64,000 nt of DNA from assembly GCF_003946655.1 (NCBI RefSeq), contig NZ_RHOV01000005.1, positions 62,001 to 126,000 of the forward strand, read 5' to 3'. Position numbers and translations under genes: made by a program. Shown in pieces: positions 35,142-43,984 of the stretch (position 1 is the first letter of the stretch; each line of letters starts with the position of its first letter). This DNA comes from Lapidilactobacillus achengensis. GTDB taxonomy: Bacteria; Bacillota; Bacilli; Lactobacillales; Lactobacillaceae. The notes under the pieces are model-generated. The model searched no databases, had not been told where the DNA came from, and saw nothing but the letters and a program-made list of their open reading frames with translations.

Positions 35142-35754
35142 TCAATATTCATATTCATCAGCTCGTTTCGCCGAATTGGTCCCAATGACCCACCAACAAT
35201 TGGTTGAAAAATTACGCGGCCAACTTAGCGATTATCGCTTCAACCATTGCTTACGCGTGGAACAAACAGCGATGGCGCTGGCGGCCGAAAATGGCGTTGA
35301 CATCACCCAGGCTGGGATCGCCGGGTTGCTCCATGATTACGCCAAGGAGAAATCCGATGCGGCGTTTAAGGCGATGATCGCTAAACACCAGCTGGACCCT
35401 GAATTATTGGCTTATGGCAATAATATTTGGCATGGTGAAGTTGGCCAGTACTTCATCTCCGAAGAATTAGGCGTGACTGATCCCGAGATTTTAAGCGCGA
35501 TCGCCCATCACACTTCCGGCGCCGCCCAGATGTCGACCTTGGACAAAATCATTTTCGTCGCGGATTATGTGGAACCCGGTCGGGATTATCCGGGCGCGGC
35601 GGCGGCCCGAGCCTCAGTTGCGGCGGGCTTGGACGCGGCCGTGGCCTATGAATTGGATCATACCTTGATCCACTTGATCGACAAACAACAGCGAGTTTAT
35701 CCGGCGATGTTTGCCGCGTACAACCAATATGGTATTAAACAGGAGGAACATTAG
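35134..35754 (+). CDS. yqeK: HD-domain hydrolase YqeK (Ap4A hydrolase type)
   Basis: A 206-residue HD protein. Metal ligands are visible as FNHCLRVEQTA, GLLHDYAKE (the HD pair), WHGEVGQYF and AIAHHTSG, and the final Asp in IIFVADYVEPGRDYPG, the YqeK signature. Homologues hydrolyse Ap4A symmetrically. It is embedded between nadD and rsfS as in most Firmicutes, and shares one base with the rsfS start. Confidence 0.93.
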   Translation: MPDQYSYSSARFAELVPMTHQQLVEKLRGQLSDYRFNHCLRVEQTAMALAAENGVDITQAGIAGLLHDYAKEKSDAAFKAMIAKHQLDPELLAYGNNIWHGEVGQYFISEELGVTDPEILSAIAHHTSGAAQMSTLDKIIFVADYVEPGRDYPGAAAARASVAAGLDAAVAYELDHTLIHLIDKQQRVYPAMFAAYNQYGIKQEEH

Positions 35755-36113
35755 TGATCAGTAGCGAAGAAATTTTAAAAACAGCGGTGATTGCCGCCGA
35801 CGATAAACGCGCCGAAGACATTGTGGCGTTAGATATGCGCAAGGTCAGTCTCTTGGCCGATTATTTCGTGATCATGCATGCGGGTTCAACCCGGCAGGTC
35901 GAGGCGATCACCGACGAAATCGTCAATAAAGTTACCAAATCCGCGCCCGTGGATTGCCACGTGGAAGGCAATAAGGATTCTCAGTGGGTCTTGATCGATT
36001 TCAAAGATGTGGTGATCCATATCTTTACAGAAGAAACGCGGGAATTTTACAACTTGGAGAAGTTGTGGGCAGACGCGCCTTTGGTTGATTTAGGCGAATG
36101 GGTCAAGGCATGA
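35754..36113 (+). CDS. rsfS: Ribosome silencing factor RsfS
   Basis: A 119-residue member of the RsfS/Iojap family, which binds L14 and blocks subunit joining when nutrients are low. Typical phrases are DIVALDMRKVSLLADYFVI, GSTRQVEAITDEI, DWVLIDF-like SQWVLIDFKDVVIHIF and FYNLEKLWADAP. The start is GTG 35754, sharing the last base of the yqeK stop; AGGAGGA lies 6 nt upstream. Confidence 0.95.
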   Translation: MISSEEILKTAVIAADDKRAEDIVALDMRKVSLLADYFVIMHAGSTRQVEAITDEIVNKVTKSAPVDCHVEGNKDSQWVLIDFKDVVIHIFTEETREFYNLEKLWADAPLVDLGEWVKA

Positions 36114-36865
36114 TGTACCAGACTTTTGCCTATTATTATGATCTGCTGATGGACAAGAGTCTTTACCAGCAGTGGTTAGACTTTACGGAACAACGCGTCG
36201 GCACCTTGGCAGGTCAGCAAATTCTCGACCTGGCCTGTGGTACCGGCGATTTGGCGTCTCTTTACGCCCAACGCCAAAATGGTAACGGTCAAGTTTACGG
36301 TGTTGATCTGTCTGAGGAAATGCTCAGTTTGGCCAGTCAGCGGTTGGCCAATGACCAGGTCGATGTGACCCTACTTCAAGGTGATTTTCGCCAACTGAGC
36401 CAGCTGGATTTGCCACCGTTGGATCTGGTGACTTGTTATGACGATTCATTATGTTATTTGACCGACTTAAGCGATCTGACCACGACTTTCAAACAAGTGG
36501 CGCAGGTTTTGGCCCCGCAAGGCACGTTTTTGTTCGATCTGCACTCCCTTTATCAGGTCAATGAAGTTTTCCCCGGGTATATGTACAATTATCGTGAAGA
36601 AGACTGGGCCTTTATGTGGGCGAGTTTCGCCGGGGAAGCCAGCAATAGTGTGACTCATGATCTGACTTTCTTCGTTTGGGATGACGCGCTCGGCGGCTAT
36701 GACGCCTTGAACGAGACGCATCATGAGCGCACCTATCCGTTAGCGACCGTTGAAGCCGCGTTACAAACGGCCGGCTTCACGCAGATCCAAACATTCGGCG
36801 GTTTCGCTGGTGAGGCGATTACCGCCACAACGCCGCGCTGGTTCGTTCAAGCGCAACGAGGCTAG
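36113..36865 (+). CDS. Class I SAM-dependent methyltransferase (YqeM-like)
   Basis: A 250-residue Rossmann methyltransferase. Motif I is ILDLACGTGDLASLYA (about residue 40), followed by GVDLSEEMLSLA and CYDDSLCYLTD. Substrate unknown; the family is always next to rsfS. ATG 36113 begins MYQTFAYYYDLLM, as in B. subtilis YqeM, with AAGG 4 nt upstream; ATG 36110 is equally possible. It abuts the rsfS stop, and tmcAL follows 3 bp after. Confidence 0.9.
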   Translation: MYQTFAYYYDLLMDKSLYQQWLDFTEQRVGTLAGQQILDLACGTGDLASLYAQRQNGNGQVYGVDLSEEMLSLASQRLANDQVDVTLLQGDFRQLSQLDLPPLDLVTCYDDSLCYLTDLSDLTTTFKQVAQVLAPQGTFLFDLHSLYQVNEVFPGYMYNYREEDWAFMWASFAGEASNSVTHDLTFFVWDDALGGYDALNETHHERTYPLATVEAALQTAGFTQIQTFGGFAGEAITATTPRWFVQAQRG

Positions 36866-36868
36866 GAG

Positions 36869-38038
36869 ATGGCAGTACAGCAGGCTTGTGGGATCATCGC
36901 TGAATACAATCCGTTTCATCGCGGGCACGCCTATCAACTCCAGCAAGCACGGCAAAAAAGTGGTGCAGCTTGTCTGATCGTGGCCATGTCAGGAAATTAC
37001 GTCCAACGTGGCGAACCGGCGATCATTGATAAATGGCAGCGGGCGCGTTTGGCGTTGGCGCACGGCGCGGATATCGTGGTGGAACTGCCATTTGCGGTCA
37101 GTTGTCAGCCGGCGGATCGGTTTGCGACCGGCGCCTTAGCAATTTTAGCGGCGCTTGGCTGTGATACTCTGGCCTTCGGTACGGAAACGCCGACTTTTGA
37201 TTATCAGGATTTCGTTCAGCGGGTCTGGCCCCAATCCCAGCAACAACGGTTTGCTGTGGATTATACGAAAACCTATGCCACCCAATGGAACGAACTTTTA
37301 CAACAGGAAATGGGTTCAATGGTGGCGGCGCCCAATCAGCTATTGGCCTTGAGTTATGCCATTGCCAACGCCCAATTGGCTCAGCCGTTGACTTTGTTGC
37401 CGCTGGCGCGGGTGGGGGTGGATCACGATCAGGATAGCAGTGGTCATGATCAACACGGCCAGGCTTTTGCCAGCGCTTCTTATTTGCGACGCCAGTTGTT
37501 GCAAGGTCAAACCGCGGCGATCAGTCCGTTTGTGCCCTATGGTCCACAAGTGCTCCAAGGACCATTCTTGGCGGCGGACCAATTATGGCCTTGGTTGCAT
37601 TACCGGCTGACCACGACTTGGCCCCAAGCGTTGGCCCCAATCTATCAAATGTCAGAAGGTCTAGAATATCGGTTTTGGGAGCAAAATTTGCAGAGTCAAA
37701 ATTGGTCTGATTTCTTACGCCGGGTCAAGTCGAAACGGTATACCTATGCCCGCTTACGGCGGTTAGCGCTGTACACCTTGCTCAATGTGACGGCGGCGGA
37801 GATCCAGCAGGCCCTGACGCAACAACCCCAATTGCGGCTGTTGGGCTTCACTGCCGCCGGGCAGCAGTATCTCCATCAGCAACGGTCGAAGATAGCGGCG
37901 CCCTTGATCACGCGCGTCACCGCGGCGGCGGGCGCGCCCCAGGGCCCCTTAGGCTTGCAGATCCGAGTCGATCGCTTGTATGAGCAATTGACTGGGCGCG
38001 AACAGAATTTCAAACAACAAATCATCATAAAAAAATGA
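36869..38038 (+). CDS. tmcAL: tRNA(Met) cytidine acetate ligase
   Basis: A 389-residue TmcAL (YlbM) enzyme, which makes N4-acetylcytidine at the wobble base of elongator tRNA-Met from acetate and ATP. The nucleotidyltransferase domain begins CGIIAEYNPFHRGHAYQL, with MSGNYVQRGEPAI and AFGTE following. The C-terminus has SKRYTYARLRRL. Coupled to the upstream methyltransferase (3-bp gap) and 10 bp before the next gene. Confidence 0.93.
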   Translation: MAVQQACGIIAEYNPFHRGHAYQLQQARQKSGAACLIVAMSGNYVQRGEPAIIDKWQRARLALAHGADIVVELPFAVSCQPADRFATGALAILAALGCDTLAFGTETPTFDYQDFVQRVWPQSQQQRFAVDYTKTYATQWNELLQQEMGSMVAAPNQLLALSYAIANAQLAQPLTLLPLARVGVDHDQDSSGHDQHGQAFASASYLRRQLLQGQTAAISPFVPYGPQVLQGPFLAADQLWPWLHYRLTTTWPQALAPIYQMSEGLEYRFWEQNLQSQNWSDFLRRVKSKRYTYARLRRLALYTLLNVTAAEIQQALTQQPQLRLLGFTAAGQQYLHQQRSKIAAPLITRVTAAAGAPQGPLGLQIRVDRLYEQLTGREQNFKQQIIIKK

Positions 38039-38048
38039 GGTGTCGAAA

Positions 38049-38669
38049 ATGACTTTAAGATTTCCAATTGACCAGTTGCAAAAATACCAGCGCAAGGCGA
38101 TTCAGATCGATGAGACCTTAATGCCCGAAACTTCTTTAAAGCAACGTTATCCCCAATTGATCGGGGCATCCGCTTTTCAAGTCACCGGGACGTTGCAGGC
38201 AGAAGGTGAAGGTTGGCGCAGTCGCTTGCAGGTGAGTGGTCAGCTGACTGTACCTTCAACACGAAGTTTGGCGCCGGTGGCCCTACCATTAGACTTACGG
38301 ATTGACGAGCTTTATCTGGATCAAGAGTTGGCAGTCGCCGAGTTGGAAGAAGATGAAGCCACACCAACAGAGAGTAATGAGGATATCATTATTCCTATCG
38401 TCAACGGTGAGATCGATTTAGCTAGCGCCATCGAAGATAATCTTCTTTTGGCGATCCCTACCCAGATCTACACCCCGGCAGAAGCCGCTGGTGAGGCGTT
38501 GCCGACTGGTGAGGGGTGGGAAGTGTTGAGCGAGGCCGATTTCGCTGCAGCAGCGGCCGCCCAAGCCAACCAACCCAATCCTGAGTTTGCGAAATTGAAG
38601 CTACTACTTGATCAGCAAGCTCAAGCTACGGATCAGCCAGATGATCAGGAAGACGAGTCCAAGGAATGA
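38049..38669 (+). CDS. yceD: YceD-family (DUF177) protein
   Basis: A 206-residue acidic DUF177 protein, linked with 23S rRNA metabolism and usually sited before rpmF. The conserved Q(V)xGxL and LxLPLDLRIDELY phrases are present (about residues 40-90); EDIIIPIVNGEIDLASAIEDNLLLAIP is the family core. The C-terminus is acidic and Gln/Asp-rich. ATG 38049 follows GAGGTG; a GTG at 38040 overlaps that site. Unusually, no rpmF follows. Confidence 0.87.
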   Translation: MTLRFPIDQLQKYQRKAIQIDETLMPETSLKQRYPQLIGASAFQVTGTLQAEGEGWRSRLQVSGQLTVPSTRSLAPVALPLDLRIDELYLDQELAVAELEEDEATPTESNEDIIIPIVNGEIDLASAIEDNLLLAIPTQIYTPAEAAGEALPTGEGWEVLSEADFAAAAAAQANQPNPEFAKLKLLLDQQAQATDQPDDQEDESKE

Positions 38670-38750
38670 GTTGTCGGTAACAAGAAGGCCAAACAGCAAG
38701 CTCCCAACGGCCAATGCGCCGCTAATGGTGCGATTTTTGTTCCTGATTGG

Positions 38751-38776
38751 AAAAAAGCAGTGAGCGCTGCTTTTTT
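38751..38776 (+). terminator. Terminator after yceD
   Basis: AAAAAAGCAG and CTGCTTTTTT form a perfect 10-bp stem with a 6-nt loop. It ends the yqeG-to-yceD cluster. Confidence 0.88.
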
Positions 38777-38923
38777 ATTTTCCAAAAATCTTATTGTCAC
38801 AGCGCTTTCACGGTAGCCTTTCACTATGAATTTCGCTTGTTTTTTGTTAGGATAGAGATGTTTGAGAATCAAAGCGCGTTAAGCCACGCGTGAAAGAACT
38901 AAATAAATTGGAGGCAATGATTC

Positions 38924-40348
38924 ATGGATAAACCACAAATTGGCGTCATTGGTATGGCCGTCATGGGAAAGAATTTAGCGCTAAATATCGAAAGCCGTGG
39001 TTATACTGTTGCAATCTATAATCGGACCGGGAGTAAGACTGAGGCGGTTGCTAAAGAACATAGCGATAAGAAATTAGTGCCAAGTTACACGATCGAAGAT
39101 TTTGTCGCTTCATTGGAGAAGCCACGGCGGATCATGATGATGGTCAAGGCTGGCGCTGGGACCGATGCGGTTATTAAGCAATTATTACCATTGCTGGATA
39201 AAGGCGATGTCCTGATCGATGGTGGCAACACCTTCTTCAAAGACACCATGCGGCGCAATGCTGAATTGGACAAGTCGGGGATCAACTTTATTGGTATGGG
39301 CGTTTCCGGTGGCGAACTTGGCGCCTTGGAAGGACCTTCATTGATGCCTGGTGGTCAAAAAGAAGCCTATGATCTCGTCGCGCCGATCTTAGAACAAATC
39401 GCGGCCAAGGCTGATGACGGCACACCTTGTGTTACCTATATTGGTGCTAATGGGGCCGGTCATTATGTCAAGATGGTCCATAATGGGATCGAATATGGTG
39501 ATATGGAATTGATTGCCGAGGTTTACAATATTTTGCGGCAAGTCTTAGGCTTTAGTGTTGAAGAAATCGCTGACATTTTCAAGGAATGGGATGAGGGCGA
39601 ATTACAAAGTTACTTGGTCGAAATCACCGCGGATATTTTGACGCGAAAAGATGATCTTGGCACCGGCAAGCCTGTCGTTGACGTTATTTTGGACGCGGCT
39701 GGTAACAAAGGTACAGGTAAGTGGAGTTCTCAAGAAGCCCTTGAAGTGGGCGTGCCTCAATCCCTGATCACCGAGGCGGTTTACGCCCGTTATATTTCCG
39801 CGTTGAAAGACGAACGGGTGACCGCCAGCAAGGTCTTGCATGGTCCAGAGCCGAAATTGGCAGCAGGTGTTGATAAGAAGGCCTTAGTCGAAGAAATTCG
39901 GCAGGCGCTTTATTTCAGCAAAATCATGAGTTACGCCCAAGGCTTCGAACAAATGTTGGCGGCGGCTAAACACTATGATTGGGAATTAGACTTCGGTAAA
40001 ATCGCGGCAATTTGGCGAGAAGGCTGCATCATTCGGGCGCAATTCTTGCAAAAGATCACCTCGGCTTATGACCAAAAGGCTGACTTACAAAACCTGCTGT
40101 TGGACCCATACTTCACCAATATTGCCGAGAAATATCAAGCGGCGGTTCGTGATGTGGTTGCTTTGGCGGTTAAGAATGGCGTACCAGCACCAGGATTGAG
40201 TGCGGCGATCAACTATTACGATTCATATCGGGCGGAAGTGCTGCCGGCTAATCTGACGCAAGCGCAACGGGACTACTTCGGCGCGCATACTTATCTGCGC
40301 AATGATCGCGAAGGCGTCTTCCACTACACGTGGTACGAGGAACAATAG
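38924..40348 (+). CDS. gnd: 6-phosphogluconate dehydrogenase, decarboxylating
   Basis: Gnd (474 residues, usual length) oxidises 6-phosphogluconate to ribulose 5-phosphate with NADP. N-terminal [16 protein letters not shown] binds NADP and YNRTGSKTE follows. The catalytic lysine lies in [18 protein letters not shown], and the 6PG signature in [14 protein letters not shown]. The C-terminal [20 protein letters not shown] is complete, so the adjacent prophage has not truncated it. TTGGAGG precedes the ATG. Confidence 0.97.
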   Translation: MDKPQIGVIGMAVMGKNLALNIESRGYTVAIYNRTGSKTEAVAKEHSDKKLVPSYTIEDFVASLEKPRRIMMMVKAGAGTDAVIKQLLPLLDKGDVLIDGGNTFFKDTMRRNAELDKSGINFIGMGVSGGELGALEGPSLMPGGQKEAYDLVAPILEQIAAKADDGTPCVTYIGANGAGHYVKMVHNGIEYGDMELIAEVYNILRQVLGFSVEEIADIFKEWDEGELQSYLVEITADILTRKDDLGTGKPVVDVILDAAGNKGTGKWSSQEALEVGVPQSLITEAVYARYISALKDERVTASKVLHGPEPKLAAGVDKKALVEEIRQALYFSKIMSYAQGFEQMLAAAKHYDWELDFGKIAAIWREGCIIRAQFLQKITSAYDQKADLQNLLLDPYFTNIAEKYQAAVRDVVALAVKNGVPAPGLSAAINYYDSYRAEVLPANLTQAQRDYFGAHTYLRNDREGVFHYTWYEEQ

Positions 40349-40370
40349 AAAAACTAAAGTAAATTAATTA

Positions 40371-40423
40371 AGCTTATCCCACGTTTAGAGCGATTTCTAA
40401 ACTTCGGGATAAGCTTTTTTTCG
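40371..40423 (+). terminator. Terminator of gnd, next to the prophage end
   Basis: AGCTTATCCC/GGGATAAGCT base with an inner GTTTAGA/TCTAAAC stem and seven T residues. The integrase gene ends 12 bp to the right, so the left attachment site should lie close to this structure; its core cannot be set without the right end. Confidence 0.88.
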
Positions 40424-40434
40424 TTTAATCTTCA

Positions 40435-41673
40435 TTAGTTTTCATTAGAATTGTGGTACAAATTGTGGTACATGGTCCCTTGTACCACAATTTCTGTATC
40501 GGTTGGTATTGCTGGGCTGAAGCCTTTCGAAACATTCAGGCTTGCTCCCTCTGTCGGACGAGTATAGTCAGCCGTCATTTGCACGCTTGAGTGACCCAGA
40601 TAATGCATTACATCTATTTGTGGAACTCCATGCGCAATAGTTTCTGTTGCAAAATAATGGCGGAACATATGTGGATGCATTTTGATTCCAACTTTTGTGC
40701 TAATTGTTTTGCACAGATAAGTCAGGTGAAGTACTCCGGAAGGATCGCCATTTTGTTTGACCCACAACCAAGGAGTGGATTCAGTATCTTTATGACCGGC
40801 AGTCCGACGTAAATTGGCAGTTTCAATAGAATTCTCCAGTGCGTTTACTGATTCACCTGTCATCACAATTTTACGATAGCTGGTTTTCGTTTTTAGCTCG
40901 CCGCCATTGGGCTCGTTAACGCTGCGTTGATAATCAATATTTACAACTGCATATCTCTCTTTAGTAATTTGATTCTCTTTAATTTCAATTGAGGTAGTTC
41001 GCAGACCGTTAATTTCGCCGCGACGCATGCCAGAGTTCGCCAAGATAAAAATCATGTTGTAATCATACGGATTCAAATTTTCTTTTGCGCACTTCATCCA
41101 TTTGTTGAAGTCTATCGGCTCAATTGATTTGTTTTTAGCGTCTTTGCCTGAGTAGTCTAAGCCTCTAATGCGGTTGCTTCCCAACAGCTCTTGGCTGACA
41201 GCATAGTTAATAATCAATGAGAGAGTACCATACGCAGACCTGATTGTGTCATGGGCTAATTCACTCTGTGATAGACTATCAAGCCAGGATTGGACGACAG
41301 GGCGCTTTATTTTGGATAAGAAATAATTTCCGAGTGCTTTTTTGATATAGGTGTCGTAGTTCATCTTTTGCGAATCAGCTGTTGAAGTGCGCCACCGACC
41401 TAGTCGTTCTTTTTCAGAAACCATCTGACGCCAAACTTGCTCTAATTTGACTTTGTCAGCTGATAGGTTGTCAAAATTCTTTAGCGCTAAATCAGATTCG
41501 AATTTCTTTAGGACAATATCAGCTTCTCGCCACGTTTTATAGCCAGACTTGCTAAACTGTTTATAATTTCCCACGGTGTCTTTATAACCGCGTCGCACAC
41601 CAAATCGCTTACCTTGATCAGTTGGGTACTCGTAAAGATTTGGGTGATTCTTAACTTTTGTCCATTTTCTCAT
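40435..41673 (-). CDS. int: Phage integrase, tyrosine recombinase
   Basis: A 412-residue integrase with an N-terminal arm-binding (AP2-like/SAM-like) region and a C-terminal catalytic domain. The catalytic set is visible: Arg in NSGMRRGEI, His-x-x-Arg in HMFRHYFATE, His in YLGHSS, and the nucleophile Tyr in MTADYTRP. The last 12 residues (MYHNLYHNSNEN) come from a local duplication of TTGTGGTACA. It marks the left end of the prophage and faces gnd. The start ATG follows GAAGGGAG. Confidence 0.95.
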   Translation of the reverse strand: MRKWTKVKNHPNLYEYPTDQGKRFGVRRGYKDTVGNYKQFSKSGYKTWREADIVLKKFESDLALKNFDNLSADKVKLEQVWRQMVSEKERLGRWRTSTADSQKMNYDTYIKKALGNYFLSKIKRPVVQSWLDSLSQSELAHDTIRSAYGTLSLIINYAVSQELLGSNRIRGLDYSGKDAKNKSIEPIDFNKWMKCAKENLNPYDYNMIFILANSGMRRGEINGLRTTSIEIKENQITKERYAVVNIDYQRSVNEPNGGELKTKTSYRKIVMTGESVNALENSIETANLRRTAGHKDTESTPWLWVKQNGDPSGVLHLTYLCKTISTKVGIKMHPHMFRHYFATETIAHGVPQIDVMHYLGHSSVQMTADYTRPTEGASLNVSKGFSPAIPTDTEIVVQGTMYHNLYHNSNEN

Positions 41674-41775
41674 TATCGTTACTCCCTTCGTGATGTGTTA
41701 TTTAATACGCCAAAAAACACGCACGTATGTTCTTTTAAACTGTAAAAAAATAGGCGGTACATAATTTCTATTAAG

Positions 41776-42088
41776 TTATTCTTCCGGATTAAGATCCATC
41801 TCAGCAATAGAATCATCAAGTTGTTCCATGACACCTTCAGCTTCAAGTTTGCTAGTCCAGGACGAACGATTTTCAGGTTTCTTTATGCTGTTGCGGACAT
41901 TGCTATAAACATTTTCAACTAACTCTTCCCAAAGCTTGTCTGCCTGACGGGCAACCACTGTTTCGTTATATCGCTTAGCTGGCGCACGCTTCAAATTTTT
42001 TTGTCTGCAGATCAATCGCTTTTTCTAAAAATCTGTCTTTTGCTGAGGTAATTGATTCAAAGTAGTCGAAAAACTCTTTCTCGTTCAT
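41776..42088 (-). pseudogene. Small phage protein gene split by a frameshift at an A7 tract
   Basis: ATG 42088 has a perfect TAAGGAGGT site and encodes MNEKEFFDYFESITSAKDRF-like sequence, but the frame stops at 41975. The continuation NLKRAPAKRYNETVVARQADKLW...DLNPEE lies in the next frame and ends at 41776. The junction is a run of seven A (leftward strand; 41996-42002); six would restore one protein of about 103 residues. The internal ATG 42015 has no binding site. It is either a mutation, a base-call error or slippage. The function is unknown. Confidence 0.65.
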
Positions 42089-42187
42089 TTCTTGACCTCC
42101 TTATGATCAAAGCCTCGGTTAAGAATCGCACTTAACTATGCCACTAGGCGAGGTTAAAAATAAATATTACAGTTAAATCAGATGATT

Positions 42188-42210
42188 GAAAAACCCTTTT
42201 TTATGGGTTA
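42188..42210 (-). terminator. Leftward terminator after the SIR2 gene
   Basis: Read leftward, AACCC-ATAAAAAA-GGGTT is followed by TTT. A short stem; moderate support. Confidence 0.5.
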
Positions 42211-42231
42211 TAATTAATCATAAGTTAAGGG

Positions 42232-43905
42232 TCAATCCGTAGGCAAACCCTTTACTGCCTTGCCGTCTAGCTCAGTCACTCGTGTGGCCTTGAGCTTTTT
42301 TTGTTGGGCAAAATCGCCATTAACTAATAAATCATATCCCACAAATAATTTACGATAAAATGTTTTTAAACTGGTGTTTTCTTTTACAGCATTTTCAAAT
42401 CCGTCTAACGCTGTATTTATTACATAGTCAGATAATTCTGTTTTGGGAATTCTTTTCAGATTATAGGTTATAACGGAAATACATTTGGGTGTTCCTAGTG
42501 GAAACACTTTGAAAATTTCGTCTAAACTATTGAATTTCTTACGATCATATCTTCCAACAGAGTTAATAATACTATCTAGATTTGGATAACATCTGATTTT
42601 ATTTTCCAGCTTAAATAGTTCATCGTCTTTGAGTTTTAAAGTATCTAAATCGACACTATTCCAGTATTTTGCAAATGGAACTTTAGTTTTTCTGTCTCCC
42701 TGATGTGCTGCGAATGACAAGGCAACAGCAGGTAAATAGTTGTTAGTGTTCAGAAAATAATCCTTGATATAGCTTAATAGGTCCGGATATACATAAATAT
42801 ATTTTTTATCGCCTAAGGCAACAACAATATGTTTGCCCTGATTAATTTGATCATCAATTTTGTCAAGGTTTTCTACAGATACTAAAACAGATTCTATTTC
42901 GCCCTTTCGCCCGGAATCTTCAACCAAACGTTTGATTAATGAATTATATTTTCTTACTTCTAAAGGAGTTGCACCTTCATCAATTCTATTAAATTGTTTG
43001 TATAAATCAGTATAATTATCCGTTTTTATTGAAGTATAAGTAAAATTGAGGGAATGATCATTCTCAATAGATTCAGTTAACTCTTTGTGTCCTTTTTTAT
43101 ATTCAACAACCAGTATTCTATTCGCTGTTTTTCTTGTATCTTCTCGTGGTAATTGTGAGGAAAAATCAGATAACAGTTTTCTGACATTTCTATCTGTTAA
43201 TGAATATCCTAAGAAAACGATTGGAGATGAAATCATTGAAGAAAGTATCTTTGCGCTAATTAATATCGATTGTTTGTCATACTCTTCGTAATCTTCTTTG
43301 GTTATTATTAATGAGCTAGGATCGGTGAGACTACCGTGGATTTTATACAATTCGGACCAATTATCTGTTTCATCAAAAAAGCCACTTTGTCCGATATATG
43401 TTTTAGGACTTTGTCCATTTTTATGATGTAATTCAGTTTCAATTAAAGAATCGTAGTTTGTAGTTACAATAATTTTTGCCTTACTGAGCAAAATACCGAA
43501 TTGATTCAGTTCATCTTTATCAATATTGCTTTTTAAATGCGCTTTTTTGAAATGATTGCATAAGTCAAATTTGAAGGGAGATATATTTTGTTGATAGGCC
43601 ATCTTATCTGTTAATCCCGCAACATGAATATCACCGTTGTAAAAACCATTGTCAAATTTTTCTTTAATGATTGTTGCAATTTCGGTATTAACGTTAAACC
43701 CTATATCTTCGTCGGATAAGTCAGAATATTTCTTCGTAAGATCGTGCATTTCAGAATAGAAGGGAGTAGAAATTTTTAATTTTTTCCAATATCGTTGTAG
43801 AAGTTCTTCCCAAGAGTCAGATTCTTCTAAATATCGCTTTGAGATACCTGACCCGATAAAAACGATAGGGTAACTATTATTGTCAACAATCTCTTTTAAT
43901 CCCAT
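42232..43905 (-). CDS. SIR2-domain protein, candidate prophage-borne defence factor
   Basis: A 557-residue protein with an N-terminal SIR2_2-type NAD-binding domain (about 1-290): FIGSGISKRY replaces the GAGxS loop, TTNYDSLIE supplies the TxNxD motif, KIHGSL the catalytic histidine, and FLGYSLTDRNVRKLL the GxSxxD motif. The C-terminal half (about 300-557) matches nothing I recognise and may sense the trigger. SIR2 NADases occur in DSR, Thoeris and related antiphage systems. It is AT-rich and monocistronic in the lysogenic block, the usual place for superinfection-exclusion genes. Its activity is inferred. Confidence 0.78.
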   Translation of the reverse strand: MGLKEIVDNNSYPIVFIGSGISKRYLEESDSWEELLQRYWKKLKISTPFYSEMHDLTKKYSDLSDEDIGFNVNTEIATIIKEKFDNGFYNGDIHVAGLTDKMAYQQNISPFKFDLCNHFKKAHLKSNIDKDELNQFGILLSKAKIIVTTNYDSLIETELHHKNGQSPKTYIGQSGFFDETDNWSELYKIHGSLTDPSSLIITKEDYEEYDKQSILISAKILSSMISSPIVFLGYSLTDRNVRKLLSDFSSQLPREDTRKTANRILVVEYKKGHKELTESIENDHSLNFTYTSIKTDNYTDLYKQFNRIDEGATPLEVRKYNSLIKRLVEDSGRKGEIESVLVSVENLDKIDDQINQGKHIVVALGDKKYIYVYPDLLSYIKDYFLNTNNYLPAVALSFAAHQGDRKTKVPFAKYWNSVDLDTLKLKDDELFKLENKIRCYPNLDSIINSVGRYDRKKFNSLDEIFKVFPLGTPKCISVITYNLKRIPKTELSDYVINTALDGFENAVKENTSLKTFYRKLFVGYDLLVNGDFAQQKKLKATRVTELDGKAVKGLPTD

Positions 43906-43933
43906 TTAATCACCACCAATATATTTGTTCAAA

Positions 43934-43958
43934 AGCCCCAGCTGGGAGTCGAACCCAA
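43934..43958 (-). other. tRNA-like T-arm and 3' acceptor strand
   Basis: Read leftward: TTGGG-TTCGACT-CCCAG forms a perfect T-arm with a canonical loop, followed by CTGGGGCT. No matching 5' acceptor or anticodon arm lies within 80 nt. It is a tRNA fragment or a look-alike that may serve as the terminator of the gene to the right. Confidence 0.4.
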
Positions 43959-43984
43959 CTTAAACCGAATAGGGTGTGGTGCAG

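Noticed and set aside
38780-38830. Possible cre (CcpA) site before gnd (CAGCGCTTTCA)
   Set aside because: Only half of the consensus is matched.
40371-40460. Attachment-site core for the prophage
   Set aside because: A core can only be defined by comparison with the right prophage end, which is outside the window.
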